Of a DNA stretch of 57,436 nucleotides, positions 1-8,186 are shown piece by piece. Location: positions 1 through 57,436 of the forward strand of contig JAIUOM010000009.1 in NCBI GenBank assembly GCA_020161215.1. Reading direction: 5' to 3'. The translations under genes were made by a program, and so were the position numbers. Position 1 is the first letter of the stretch. The number at the start of each line of letters is the position of its first letter. This DNA comes from Pseudomonadota bacterium. Lineage in GTDB: Bacteria > Pseudomonadota > Gammaproteobacteria > Burkholderiales > Burkholderiaceae_C. The notes under the pieces were generated by a model, which saw only the letters and a program-made list of their open reading frames with translations, was not told where the DNA came from and did not search any database.

Positions 1-45
1 GTCGTCAGTCAATGCCAATTCTGCCTTCGGTCTGCCTGTTCTCAT
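1..45 (-). CDS. IS630 family transposase, N-terminus only (partial)
   Basis: Only 15 codons are present (MRTGRPKAELALTDD), and the gene continues beyond base 1. This N-terminus is typical of IS630-family transposases, where it precedes a helix-turn-helix domain and a DDE catalytic domain that are not visible here. An AAGGGAG ribosome-binding site at 54-60 supports the start. That site lies in the loop of an 8-bp hairpin (47-54 with 66-73), which could modulate transposase translation. The family call rests on recognising a short sequence. Confidence 0.7.
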   Translation of the reverse strand, partial: MRTGRPKAELALTDD

Positions 46-117
46 CGCGGTATCTCCCTTCTAAAGATACCGCATTGGTATGCAAAATTAATGACAGTTA
101 TTTGCAGGACAGAACAC
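1..117 (-). mobile_element. IS630-like insertion sequence, left end (partial)
   Basis: The first bases, read on the minus strand, hold a transposase start with a ribosome-binding site and about 70 bases of non-coding IS end. The tip reads GTTCTGTCCTGCAA inward and lies next to CTAG (117-120), whose TA (118-119) fits the TA target duplicated by IS630/Tc1-type elements. The rest of the element lies outside the window. The exact boundary is inferred, because the other end cannot be seen. Confidence 0.7.
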
Positions 118-212
118 TAGCTCGCGTCAGTGGATAGCTTCACTGGCCTAATTGGCGTGCTTGCTCACCGGCTGGCTGGCGGCCCTGTCACCTAACTTGT
201 TTGTGGGTATTA

Positions 213-338
213 CGTCGCATCGGCTACCACCTGGCCACCCCAGCCACCGCTGCGCTGGCGCGAGCCGAGTCGATCTACAAGGACGTCAAGTTCTCGGACC
301 ACGCACCGATCACCATCGAGTACGCGTTCAAGGTCTGA
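213..338 (+). pseudogene. Exodeoxyribonuclease III C-terminal remnant
   Basis: The frame ending at the TGA of 336-338 reads RIGYHLATPATAALARAES, followed by a FSDHAP motif and YAFKV. This is the C-terminus of exodeoxyribonuclease III (XthA family), where the SDHAP histidine is part of the catalytic site. Upstream of about 213 the frame no longer resembles the family, and the IS630-like end lies less than 100 bases away. I read it as the 3' tail of a gene destroyed by insertion and deletion. The 120-212 stretch matches nothing I recognise. Confidence 0.72.
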
Positions 339-402
339 TGGGCTCGGGGGCGTCGGCCGGGCGGCTTGGGCGCGCCCCACCGCCGACAGCGGACAATCCG
401 CC

Positions 403-1809
403 ATGACCAAGACCGACGCATCCCCGCCCACGGCGGCTTCTTTTGTCAGCCTGGGCCTGCCCGAAGCCGCGCTGACCAACCTGACGCAGCTGGGCTACAC
501 CAGCATGACCCCGATCCAGGCCGCCAGCTTGCCGCTGGCGCTGGCAGGCCATGACCTGATCGCCCAGGCCAAGACCGGCAGCGGCAAGACCGCCGCCTTC
601 ACCCTGCCGCTGCTGGCCCGGCTGGCGCCGCGCAGCTTTGCGGTGCAGGCCCTGGTGCTGTGCCCCACCCGCGAGCTGGCCGAGCAGGTCACGCAGGAGA
701 TCCGGCGCCTGGCGCGCGCTGAGGACAACATCAAGGCGCTGACCCTGTGCGGCGGCGTGGCGCTGCGCGGGCAAATCGCCAGCCTGGCCCATGGCGCACA
801 CATCGTGGTCGGCACGCCGGGCCGCATCCTCGACCACCTGGCGCGCGAGACGCTGGCGCTGGACGCCGTCAACACCCTGGTGCTGGACGAGGCCGACCGC
901 ATGCTCGACATGGGCTTTGCCGACGACATTGCCAAGGTCATCGCCCGCTGCCCCAAAACGCGGCAGACCCTGCTGTTTTCCGCCACCTACCCCGACGGCG
1001 TGGCGCAGCTGGCCAAGCGCTTCATGCGCGAGCCCAAGGACGTCAAACTCACCGAGCGCCACGACGACAGCCAGATCCGCCAGCGCTTTTATGAGGTCGA
1101 AGACAGCCAGCGCCTGCACGCCGTCGGTCTGCTGCTTGACCATTTCAGGCCGGTCAGCACGCTGGCCTTCTGCAACACCAAGCAGCAGTGCCGCGACCTG
1201 GTCGGCGTGCTGCAGGCGCAAGGCCTGGTGGCGCTGGAGCTGCATGGCGACCTGGACCAGCGCGAGCGCGACCAGGTGCTGGTGCAGTTCGCCAACCGCA
1301 GCGCCAGCGTGCTGGTGGCGACCGACGTGGCCGCGCGCGGGCTCGACATCACCCAGCTGGCGGCGGTCATCAACGTCGACATCACGCCCGACCCCGAGGT
1401 GCACATCCATCGCATCGGCCGCACCGGTCGCGCGGGCGAGCAGGGCTGGGCCTTCAGCCTGGCCAGCATGGACGAGATGGGGCGGGTGGGCCGCATTGAC
1501 GAGATGCAGGGCCGCCCCAACCCCTGGCACCCCCTCAGCGAGCTGACGCCCGCGGCCGACACCGAGCCGCTGCGCCCGCCCATGGTCACGCTGCAGATTT
1601 TGGGCGGCCGGAAGGAGAAAATCCGCCCTGGCGACCTGCTGGGCGCGCTGACCAAGGACATGGGCATCGAAGGCGCGCGCATCGGCAAGATCAATGTCAA
1701 CGAGTTCTCGACCTACGTGGCCGTGGAACGCAGTGTGGCCGACCAGGCGCTGCGCGCGCTGAACAGCGGCAAGGTCAAGGGCAAGTCGGTCAAGGCACGG
1801 CGGCTTTGA
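403..1809 (+). CDS. dbpA: ATP-dependent RNA helicase DbpA
   Basis: This 468-residue DEAD-box helicase carries motif I AKTGSGKT (56-63), PTREL (88-92), DEAD (162-165), SAT (193-195) and a C-terminal helicase lobe with HRIGRTGR. The last 75 or so residues (from ILGGRKEKIRPGDLLGAL) match the DbpA RNA-binding domain that targets hairpin 92 of 23S rRNA, so a role in large-subunit assembly is expected. ATG 403 gives a normal family length; the upstream RBS is weak. It stands alone, with the repeat-bearing gap downstream. Confidence 0.93.
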   Translation: MTKTDASPPTAASFVSLGLPEAALTNLTQLGYTSMTPIQAASLPLALAGHDLIAQAKTGSGKTAAFTLPLLARLAPRSFAVQALVLCPTRELAEQVTQEIRRLARAEDNIKALTLCGGVALRGQIASLAHGAHIVVGTPGRILDHLARETLALDAVNTLVLDEADRMLDMGFADDIAKVIARCPKTRQTLLFSATYPDGVAQLAKRFMREPKDVKLTERHDDSQIRQRFYEVEDSQRLHAVGLLLDHFRPVSTLAFCNTKQQCRDLVGVLQAQGLVALELHGDLDQRERDQVLVQFANRSASVLVATDVAARGLDITQLAAVINVDITPDPEVHIHRIGRTGRAGEQGWAFSLASMDEMGRVGRIDEMQGRPNPWHPLSELTPAADTEPLRPPMVTLQILGGRKEKIRPGDLLGALTKDMGIEGARIGKINVNEFSTYVAVERSVADQALRALNSGKVKGKSVKARRL

Positions 1810-1871
1810 GCGGCCGGGCTCCGCGCGCGGGCACCGAGCACGCGCCCCAACCGAGTGGACGGTGTGATTGC

Positions 1872-1933
1872 TTCAAATTTGATAGCTGATGGCGATTATT
1901 CCACGCCGGCATCAGGCTGTTTTAGCTCTAAAA
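1872..1933 (+). repeat. Dispersed repeat TAGCT-N15-RYGCCG, copy A
   Basis: This is one of at least six copies in the window that share an A/T-rich left edge, GATAGCT or AATAGCT, exactly 15 bases, then ACGCCG or a close variant, then an A/T-rich right edge. It is most like copy B at 21593-21654 over its whole length. It lies in the 295-base gap between dbpA and the MBL-fold gene. Apart from the repeat, that gap shows only a possible TATAGT -10 box near 1950 and no convincing gene. Confidence 0.75.
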
Positions 1934-2104
1934 CTACTCTGGCGGTACGCTATAGTCGCCAGCTTGCCACGCACCGCCGTCGCATTGCAAGCAGGGCTCA
2001 ACGTCTCTCGGCGGACTCTGTCTGCGGGGAGAGCCCATTGCCGAGCGGGCCGTCGCCTCGACAGACGCGAGAATCAAGGGATTGCGTCAAACCCGTCAAA
2101 AACC

Positions 2105-2743
2105 ATGCTCCAGTACCGCAGCATCCCTGTTACGCCCTTCGCCCAGAACTGTTCCGTCGTCTGGTGCGACGCCACGCGCAAGGCCGCGGTCATCGACCCG
2201 GGCGGCGACCTGGCGCGCATCGAGGCGGTGGTGCGCGAGCTGGGGGTCGATCTGGAGCAGATCTGGCTCACCCACGCCCACATCGACCACGCCGGCGGCA
2301 CGGCCGAGCTGAGCCAGCGGCTGGGGCTGCCCATCGTCGGCCCGCACCAGGACGACCAGTTCTGGATCGACGGCATTGCCGAGCAGGGGCGGATGTTCGG
2401 CTTTCCGCAGGTGGACGGGTTCACGCCCACGCGCTGGCTGAACGACGGCGACACGGTGCAGATCGGTGACTGCACGCTGAACGTGCGCCACTGCCCCGGC
2501 CACACACCGGGTCACGTGGTGTTTCACTCGCCCGAGGCGCAACGCGCCTTTGTGGGCGACGTGTTGTTCAACGGCAGCATCGGCCGCACCGATTTTCCGG
2601 GTGGCAACCATGCGCAGCTCATCAGCAGCATCCGCGAGCGCCTGTGGCCCATGGGCGACGACACGGTGTTCATCCCCGGCCACGGGCCGGAAAGCACGTT
2701 GGGCGAAGAGCGTCGGCACAACCCCTTCGTGCGTGACGCCTGA
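2105..2743 (+). CDS. MBL-fold metallo-hydrolase (glyoxalase II-like, YcbL type)
   Basis: The 212-residue protein has the metallo-beta-lactamase zinc signature THAHIDH (56-62), then HCPGHTPGH, FVGDVLF and GHGPES near the C-terminus, as in the short hydroxyacylglutathione-hydrolase-like proteins. The reading frame is open upstream to 1889, but MLQYRSIPVTPFAQNC matches the family N-terminus, so I start at ATG 2105. A thioester hydrolase role is inferred from the family; the substrate is unknown. It is a single gene with dispersed repeats on both sides. Confidence 0.85.
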   Translation: MLQYRSIPVTPFAQNCSVVWCDATRKAAVIDPGGDLARIEAVVRELGVDLEQIWLTHAHIDHAGGTAELSQRLGLPIVGPHQDDQFWIDGIAEQGRMFGFPQVDGFTPTRWLNDGDTVQIGDCTLNVRHCPGHTPGHVVFHSPEAQRAFVGDVLFNGSIGRTDFPGGNHAQLISSIRERLWPMGDDTVFIPGHGPESTLGEERRHNPFVRDA

Positions 2744-2751
2744 TACTAAAA

Positions 2752-2872
2752 GGCGTTCAAAAGCATCAAACCGTTCGCATTGAGCCCTTCGACGGGCTCA
2801 GGACAGGCTTGTCGAAACGCCGCGCCGGGCTTCGACAGGCTCAGCCAGAACGGTTCTTGTAATTTGAACGCC
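2752..2872. repeat. Structured dispersed repeat with TTCGAC/CTCAGG core, copy 1
   Basis: The element is bounded by perfect 10-bp inverted ends (GGCGTTCAAA at 2752-2761 and its complement at 2863-2872). It contains nested complementary pieces, including GAGCCCTTCGACGGGCTC and CCGTTC/GAACGG. A second, diverged copy lies at 35297-35405. Repeats with the TTCGAC-GGCTCAGG core are widespread in proteobacterial intergenic DNA. It carries no gene; the small open frames across it are by-products. Confidence 0.75.
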
Positions 2873-2907
2873 AATCGGTATGAAACCGCCCCGACGGGTG
2901 GGTGCGA

Positions 2908-2922
2908 TGTGAATGGATCACA
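2908..2922. promoter_or_regulatory. Possible Crp-type operator TGTGA-N5-TCACA
   Basis: TGTGA and TCACA are separated by ATGGA about 85 bases upstream of the LuxR-type gene that starts the regulator/Crp/cyclase series. The half-sites equal those of the E. coli CRP box, but the spacer is one base short (5 instead of 6). A Crp-type regulator with cyclic-nucleotide residues is encoded 800 bases downstream, so autoregulation is conceivable. This is a motif match only. Confidence 0.35.
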
Positions 2923-3005
2923 AAACCGGTGTGCATCCGTCACTGCGCGCCGTGACGCCGGTGCCTAGACTGCCTTGCAGGATCAACTCCGAGGAGCAGG
3001 CCGTC

Positions 3006-3707
3006 ATGAACACCGTAGCCACCCACCCGACCACCCGCAAGGTCGGCTTTGCGTTTCGCGCCCTGGAGGACGAACTGCAGCCCTCGCTGGCGCTGCGCCT
3101 GCTGGACGAGATCGACTATGGCTTGGTGCTGGTCAGCTCACGCGGCAGGGTGCTGCACGCCAACCACCTGGCGCGCCACGAATTGGCCATGGGGCGCTTG
3201 GTGTTCACCGGCGACGAGGGGACCATCGCCTGCCCTGACACCGAGCAAACCGAGCAGTTGCTGGCGGCCATCGAGGGTGCGGTGCATGGGCGCCGACGCC
3301 TGCTGTACCTGACGCACGAAGAGCACCGTCTGCCCGTCGCCGCGATACCGCTGAACCATGCCCTGGCAAGTCCGACCAGCTCGGTGCTGCTGGCCATGGC
3401 GCGCCAGCGCGTGGGCGACAACCTGACCCTGCAGATGTTTGCCCTGGAGCACAACCTGACGCCGACCGAGGAATCCGTGCTGCGGGCCTTGTGCGACGGG
3501 GACGAGGTGGACGAGATTGCCGCCCGCCACGGCGTCGCCGAATCGACCGTGCGCACTCAGGTGCGTGCCTTGCGCGACAAGACCGGAGCACGAGGCATCC
3601 GCCAGTTGGTGCAACGCGTGCTGAGCTTGCCGCCGGTGGTGCCGGCGTTGCGGGCCGGCGGCTTTGTCGGGCCACGCCCGTCCAGCAGCACCTACCACTT
3701 TGTATGA
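3006..3707 (+). CDS. LuxR-family transcriptional regulator with PAS-like N-terminus
   Basis: The 233-residue protein has an N-terminal sensor-like region (about 25-140, LLDEIDYGLVLVSSRGRVLHAN, PAS-like) and a C-terminal LuxR helix-turn-helix (LTPTEESVLRALCDGDEV...VAESTVRTQVRALRDKTG, about 150-205). It lacks a receiver domain and an autoinducer-binding domain. ATG 3006 follows GAGGAGCAG, a good ribosome-binding site. The stop lies 6 bases before the Crp-type gene, so the two are very likely co-transcribed. The signal is unknown. Confidence 0.82.
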   Translation: MNTVATHPTTRKVGFAFRALEDELQPSLALRLLDEIDYGLVLVSSRGRVLHANHLARHELAMGRLVFTGDEGTIACPDTEQTEQLLAAIEGAVHGRRRLLYLTHEEHRLPVAAIPLNHALASPTSSVLLAMARQRVGDNLTLQMFALEHNLTPTEESVLRALCDGDEVDEIAARHGVAESTVRTQVRALRDKTGARGIRQLVQRVLSLPPVVPALRAGGFVGPRPSSSTYHFV

Positions 3708-3713
3708 TGGGGG

Positions 3714-4403
3714 ATGCCCCCTTCTGAGCCCGGCTCGCGACCAGAACCCGCAGCGGCCTCCGCCGCGGTGTTGCCACCGGTGCCGACCAGTTCACCGCAC
3801 GTCTCGGCCCTGGCCAGCCATGGCGTGCAGCGGCGCTACCGGCGCGGCACGCTGATCATTCAAGAGGGCGAGTTCGGCGACACCCTGTACATCGTGCTGT
3901 CGGGGCGTTTGCGCGCCTTCTTGTCGGGAGACAACGGCAAGGAGCTGACTCTGGGCATGTACGGCCCGGGCGAGTACGTCGGTGAGATGTCGCTGGACGG
4001 GGGTCCGCGCTCGGCCAACGTGGAGGCCGACGAGACCACGGTGTGTGCGCTGGTTTCGCGCGCCGCACTGCTGGGCTACATCGCCGAGCAACCCGACTTC
4101 GCGCTGGAATTGATGGGCCGCTTGATCCGCCGAGCCCGTCTGGCGACAGACAACGCCCGCGGCGTGGCCTTGACCGACGTCTACGCACGCCTGACCGTTC
4201 TGCTGGACCGCCTGGCCGGACCGCCGGACGCGCAGGGCCAGCGCATGCTGTGTGAGCGCCTGACCCACCAGCAGATAGCCAGCCATCTGGCTTGCTCGCG
4301 CGAAATGGTGAGCCGTTTGCTGAAGGATCTTGGAACCGGCGGCTATACCGCGGTGCGCGAGCGGCGGCTGGTGCTGCTCAAGAGCTTGCCTGCCCGGTGG
4401 TAG
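3714..4403 (+). CDS. Crp/Fnr-family regulator with cyclic-nucleotide-binding residues
   Basis: The 229-residue protein has a cNMP-binding barrel (about 40-150) and a winged helix (about 178-225, LTHQQIASHLACSREMVSRL). The phosphate-binding cassette reads GEMSLDGGPRSA (90-101) and keeps the Glu (E91) and Arg-Ser (R99, S100) that bind cAMP in E. coli CRP. No FNR-type cysteines are present. The first 35 residues are Pro/Ala/Ser-rich and extra to the family. A cyclase-domain protein follows directly, so cAMP is a plausible ligand. Confidence 0.85.
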   Translation: MPPSEPGSRPEPAAASAAVLPPVPTSSPHVSALASHGVQRRYRRGTLIIQEGEFGDTLYIVLSGRLRAFLSGDNGKELTLGMYGPGEYVGEMSLDGGPRSANVEADETTVCALVSRAALLGYIAEQPDFALELMGRLIRRARLATDNARGVALTDVYARLTVLLDRLAGPPDAQGQRMLCERLTHQQIASHLACSREMVSRLLKDLGTGGYTAVRERRLVLLKSLPARW

Positions 4404-4550
4404 TGCGTCCCCCGGTCTGGGGATGACGGTGGGGGTAATTTAATGTAACTAGTGATGGGGCTCTGGCTTGCATAATGAAACATGCGCTGCCAAAGCCCAG
4501 CACTCCGCTGCACGCGCCCGGCGTTCTCCGGTTCGCGCGACTGACTGAGT

Positions 4551-7500
4551 ATGGGCGCTCGATTCTGTACCCAGTGCGGGGCAAGCTGCACCGTATCGGA
4601 TCGCTTTTGCGCGGGCTGCGGCCATCCGTTGGAGGCATTGGTCGTCGAGGCGCCGTCCGCGCCCACCGACTGGGGCGAAGTCAAGCCCGTGACCATTCTG
4701 TTCGCGGACATAGCCGACTCCACCCTGCAGATCGCGGCGCTCAGCCCGGAACAGGCCATGCACCAGTTGCGGCCGGCGATTCAGGACATGGTCAGGCTGG
4801 TCGAGCGGCACGGCGGGACCGTGCTGCGCACGCTGGGCGACGGGATCATGGCGTTTTTTGGCTTGCCCGTGGTACTGGAGCATCATGCCGAAGCGGCCTG
4901 TCACGCGGCGCTGTCCCTGCAGGTGCATTTCGCCCGGCATCCGGGTGCGCTGGCGATTCGCATGGGGTTGCACTCGGGTAAGGTGGCGTCCGATCCCACC
5001 GACGTCAACGACCGTCGTGGCGGAGGTGCGCACGGCGTCGCCATCCACCTGGCCAGCCGCGTGGCGACCCTGGCGGAGCCGGGGCAAATCCTGCTGACCG
5101 AAGCGACGCGTGGCTTGTTGCGCCATGGTCATTTCACCTTGGGGTCGGAAGGGGCCTGGCACTTGAAAGGTATCGCGCAAGCGGTGTCGCTCTACAGCCT
5201 GAGCGCGGAGGTCGGGCTGGGTACGGAGCCCGCGACCGACGGCCCATTCGTCGGGCGTGAGGTCGAGATGGAGCTGCTCAAGCAGGCGTTCGAGCAGGCC
5301 CTCCAGGGCAACGGGCAGGTGTTGCGCCTGGAGGGGGAAGCCGGCATGGGCAAAAGCCGTTTGTGCGCCGAATTGGCCCAATTGGCCGTCGCCGAGGGCG
5401 TGCGTGTCACCTGGGTGCGTACCCATCCCCTGGGCGATGCGGTGCCCTTGCAGGTGGTGCGTCACATCCTGGGCGAGATGTACCTGGGGCTGGCGCCTGG
5501 CGCGGGACCTGCCTGGGCGCGCTCGCGCATCCGGGAGGCACTGATGCAGGCTGGGTGCCGGCAGGACGGCGATGACGCGTTGATGTTCGATCTCATGGGT
5601 GTGGCGGAAACGGGACCGAACCCCGAGGCGCAGACCAGACAGAATCTGCGTCAAACACGTCTGCTGGCCCTGGTCCAGGCGCTGGTCGTTCACCGGTCGC
5701 AGGTGCGGTTGCTGGTGATCGTGGACGATCTGCACTGGCTTGATCAGGCCAGCCGGCCCTTGTTGGCCGCCATGGCCGCGGCCGTTTCGGGCTGCCACAC
5801 CATGCTGCTGCTCAATCACCGGCCCGGTCCGGATCAGGAATGGCTGTGTCAGGCGCAGACCGCCCAGCTTGCCCTCGACCGGTTGCCGGCGCCAGCGCTG
5901 CGGACGTTGATCGAACACTGCCTGGCCGAGGAGCCGGCGCCGGCGGACTTGGTGCGCATGCCGGAGGAGGTGATCGAACAAGTGGCCCGCCGCAGCCAAG
6001 GCAACCCGCTGTTCGCCCAGGAACTCACGCGCCACTTGCTGCGTGCTCCGGCAAGCGCCGGACCCGTCGCCGGTTTGCCCGACAGCATCGACGCATTGAT
6101 TGGCGCGCGGATCGATAGCTTGCCCAAGCGGGAGAAGATGCTTGTTCAGGCCTGCTCGGTCGTGGGTCAGCAGGCCGAACTGGGGGTGTTGTCGCGCCTG
6201 GTTGCCCTCGGTGCGGGGGCATTTGGTGCCGCGCTGACCGGATTGCAGGTCGCCGGCCTGCTGCGCCCGACCAGCGATGCCAAGGATGGGGTACGGCTGG
6301 AGTTTCGGCACCCATTGATTCAGGAGGTGGCTTACGGCATGCAGTTGAGCTCGCATCGGCAAGCACTGCATGGGCGGCTGGCGCAAGTGCTTGAAGCGCG
6401 CATGGACAGCACCGAACCCGAAGGCGAACAGGCGGCACTCATCGCGCACCACTGGGAGCAGGCCGGTCAGCGTCTGGCGGCGGCGCGGCAGGCGGCGCGC
6501 GCGGCACGCTGCCTGCGCACCGGAGATAACCGGGAAGTCTTGCGTCGCTGGCAGAGGGTCATGGCGCTGCTGGAGGCGGAAACCGGCACCGACGAGGCGC
6601 GTGGCTTGCGCGCGTTGGCGGCCGGACGCATCGTCTACCTCGGCTGGCGCGGCGGGGTGGATTCCCGGCAACTGGCCGACTTGATCGATGAGGTGGACAG
6701 TCAGGCCGGTAGTGCCGACCCGCGTCTTCCACAGTTGCTCAAGTTGGCCCATGCGCGATTGCGGCAGGGTGCTGGCGGGTCGGCCGACGACTACGTCGCC
6801 GCCTTGCGCGGGGCACTGGCCATGCCGGACCCTCCCGGCGACGCCGGTCGACGTGCCACTCTGCACATCGCGCTGTGCCAGGCCTACGGCTGGGCCGGCC
6901 TGTTGCGCGAAGCGCTGGCGGCCAACGACGTGGCGCTGGCCGAGATTGATCGGATCAGCGTGTTCGACCGTGATTTCATCGGTTTCGGGGTGGAGCAATG
7001 GACTCTTGCTCTGCGCGCGCGCGCACTGACCCGCATGGGGCGCCTGGACGAGGCTCAGGACGTGGTGGCGCGCATGCAGACCAAGGCGCCGGAGGAGCCC
7101 GATGCGGTGATGCAGGGGATTTTCCTGACCACCGAATTCGAGTTGGCGGCGGCACGTGGAGAAGGGGATCTGGCCTGGCAGGCGGCCCGGGCGATGCCGG
7201 GAGGTGGGTCACCCGAGCACAGCTACCTGCGTGTGACCGGCGCCTACTTCTATGCCTTGGGCGCGGCGGCCGGACACCGCCACGAGATTGCCCGCTCGGC
7301 CCTGACACGGGCCCTGGCCACGGTGCGTCAGCAGCAGGTGGCGGTGGACTTCGAGGCCGAGATTTTGGCGCTTCTTGCCGAGACCTGTGCCGCCATGGCG
7401 CGCTGGCCGGAAGCCGTCGGTGTCGCAAGCGAAACCGTGGCGGTCGCGCGCCAACGCAGCAATCGCGTGGCCGAGTGCCGCGGCGCCCTGGTGATGGCCC

Positions 7501-7643
7501 AGGCCGGAGCGATGGGCGCGGACCTGGGCCTGGCGTTGCAGGATGGCAACCGCGACTGGCTGGAGGTGGCCGGCACCCTGCTGGACATCACCGGAGCGGA
7601 GTACTGGCGGCCGGTCTGGCAGGCGTTGCGCGCGAAGCCGTGA
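4551..7643 (+). CDS. Zinc-ribbon/class III nucleotide cyclase/AAA ATPase/TPR-like protein
   Basis: The 1030-residue multidomain protein starts with a zinc ribbon (C6, C9, C20, C23). A class III cyclase domain follows (about 45-215) with both metal-binding Asp (D53 in FADIADST, D97 in TLGDGIMAF). Next come a P-loop ATPase (GEAGMGKS, about 262-269; VIVDDLHWLD as Walker B) and a long helical repeat C-terminus. R170 of the transition-state pair is kept, but the Asn partner is His (H166), so activity cannot be assumed. The Crp-type gene lies 147 bases upstream. The architecture resembles other AAA-linked cyclases; the trigger is unknown. Confidence 0.85.
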   Translation: MGARFCTQCGASCTVSDRFCAGCGHPLEALVVEAPSAPTDWGEVKPVTILFADIADSTLQIAALSPEQAMHQLRPAIQDMVRLVERHGGTVLRTLGDGIMAFFGLPVVLEHHAEAACHAALSLQVHFARHPGALAIRMGLHSGKVASDPTDVNDRRGGGAHGVAIHLASRVATLAEPGQILLTEATRGLLRHGHFTLGSEGAWHLKGIAQAVSLYSLSAEVGLGTEPATDGPFVGREVEMELLKQAFEQALQGNGQVLRLEGEAGMGKSRLCAELAQLAVAEGVRVTWVRTHPLGDAVPLQVVRHILGEMYLGLAPGAGPAWARSRIREALMQAGCRQDGDDALMFDLMGVAETGPNPEAQTRQNLRQTRLLALVQALVVHRSQVRLLVIVDDLHWLDQASRPLLAAMAAAVSGCHTMLLLNHRPGPDQEWLCQAQTAQLALDRLPAPALRTLIEHCLAEEPAPADLVRMPEEVIEQVARRSQGNPLFAQELTRHLLRAPASAGPVAGLPDSIDALIGARIDSLPKREKMLVQACSVVGQQAELGVLSRLVALGAGAFGAALTGLQVAGLLRPTSDAKDGVRLEFRHPLIQEVAYGMQLSSHRQALHGRLAQVLEARMDSTEPEGEQAALIAHHWEQAGQRLAAARQAARAARCLRTGDNREVLRRWQRVMALLEAETGTDEARGLRALAAGRIVYLGWRGGVDSRQLADLIDEVDSQAGSADPRLPQLLKLAHARLRQGAGGSADDYVAALRGALAMPDPPGDAGRRATLHIALCQAYGWAGLLREALAANDVALAEIDRISVFDRDFIGFGVEQWTLALRARALTRMGRLDEAQDVVARMQTKAPEEPDAVMQGIFLTTEFELAAARGEGDLAWQAARAMPGGGSPEHSYLRVTGAYFYALGAAAGHRHEIARSALTRALATVRQQQVAVDFEAEILALLAETCAAMARWPEAVGVASETVAVARQRSNRVAECRGALVMAQAGAMGADLGLALQDGNRDWLEVAGTLLDITGAEYWRPVWQALRAKP

Positions 7644-7646
7644 CCG

Positions 7647-8153
7647 TCAGGACGAACGCATGCGCGCGGCAGCTTCTTTGGACTGCATGGGCAGGGAGAG
7701 CACCAGGTAGTCGACTTCCAGGTAGTGCACGGGCCGCCCTTTGGGCGTGATGAGCACGGGGCTTTCCTGAACCTTCTGGCCTTCCATGTCGTGCGAGGTG
7801 AAGTACACCGGCAGCACACTCGCCGCGCCAAAATTCTCGAGGATGGCGTTGACGATGGCTTGGTTGCCGTTTTCGCCAGTGCGATTGGAGGGGTGCTTGG
7901 CCAGCGCCGCGATCAGGGTCAGCCAGCGCTGCTTGACCACGTTGTTGGAGTACATCAGGTTCAATGCGCGGACACTCTGCTCCAGGGACCGGCCGGGCTT
8001 GAAAATGCCGAATTCCTTCTGGATTTCGGTCATTTCCTCGATGCCGCCCAGCAGAGCCCGATCGCCGGAGGCTTGAGCCGGTGCAAAGCGCAGATTCAAT
8101 TGGCTGAGCATGTCCGGAATGAAGATATCGGCGTTGCCCATGAAGTAACCCAT
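7647..8153 (-). CDS. Conserved-looking protein of unknown function
   Basis: The 168-residue soluble protein has no signal peptide or membrane segment and no motif I recognise. The start ATG 8153 is supported by a strong GAGGAGAGGG ribosome-binding site. It is the last gene of a minus-strand series (M48 protease, methyltransferase, this gene) and meets the cyclase gene tail to tail with only 3 bases between. The sequence is mixed alpha/beta in character, ending LEVDYLVLSLPMQSKEAAAR. I offer no function. Confidence 0.75.
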   Translation of the reverse strand: MGYFMGNADIFIPDMLSQLNLRFAPAQASGDRALLGGIEEMTEIQKEFGIFKPGRSLEQSVRALNLMYSNNVVKQRWLTLIAALAKHPSNRTGENGNQAIVNAILENFGAASVLPVYFTSHDMEGQKVQESPVLITPKGRPVHYLEVDYLVLSLPMQSKEAAARMRSS

Positions 8154-8186
8154 GGTCCCTCTCCTCAGGTGGTGGTTGAGGAATCA

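Noticed and set aside
4449-6998. Long open frame (849 codons) antisense to the cyclase gene
   Set aside because: It mirrors the codon pattern of the real gene in GC-rich DNA, is rich in His, Gln and Arg, and has no recognisable domain or ribosome-binding site.
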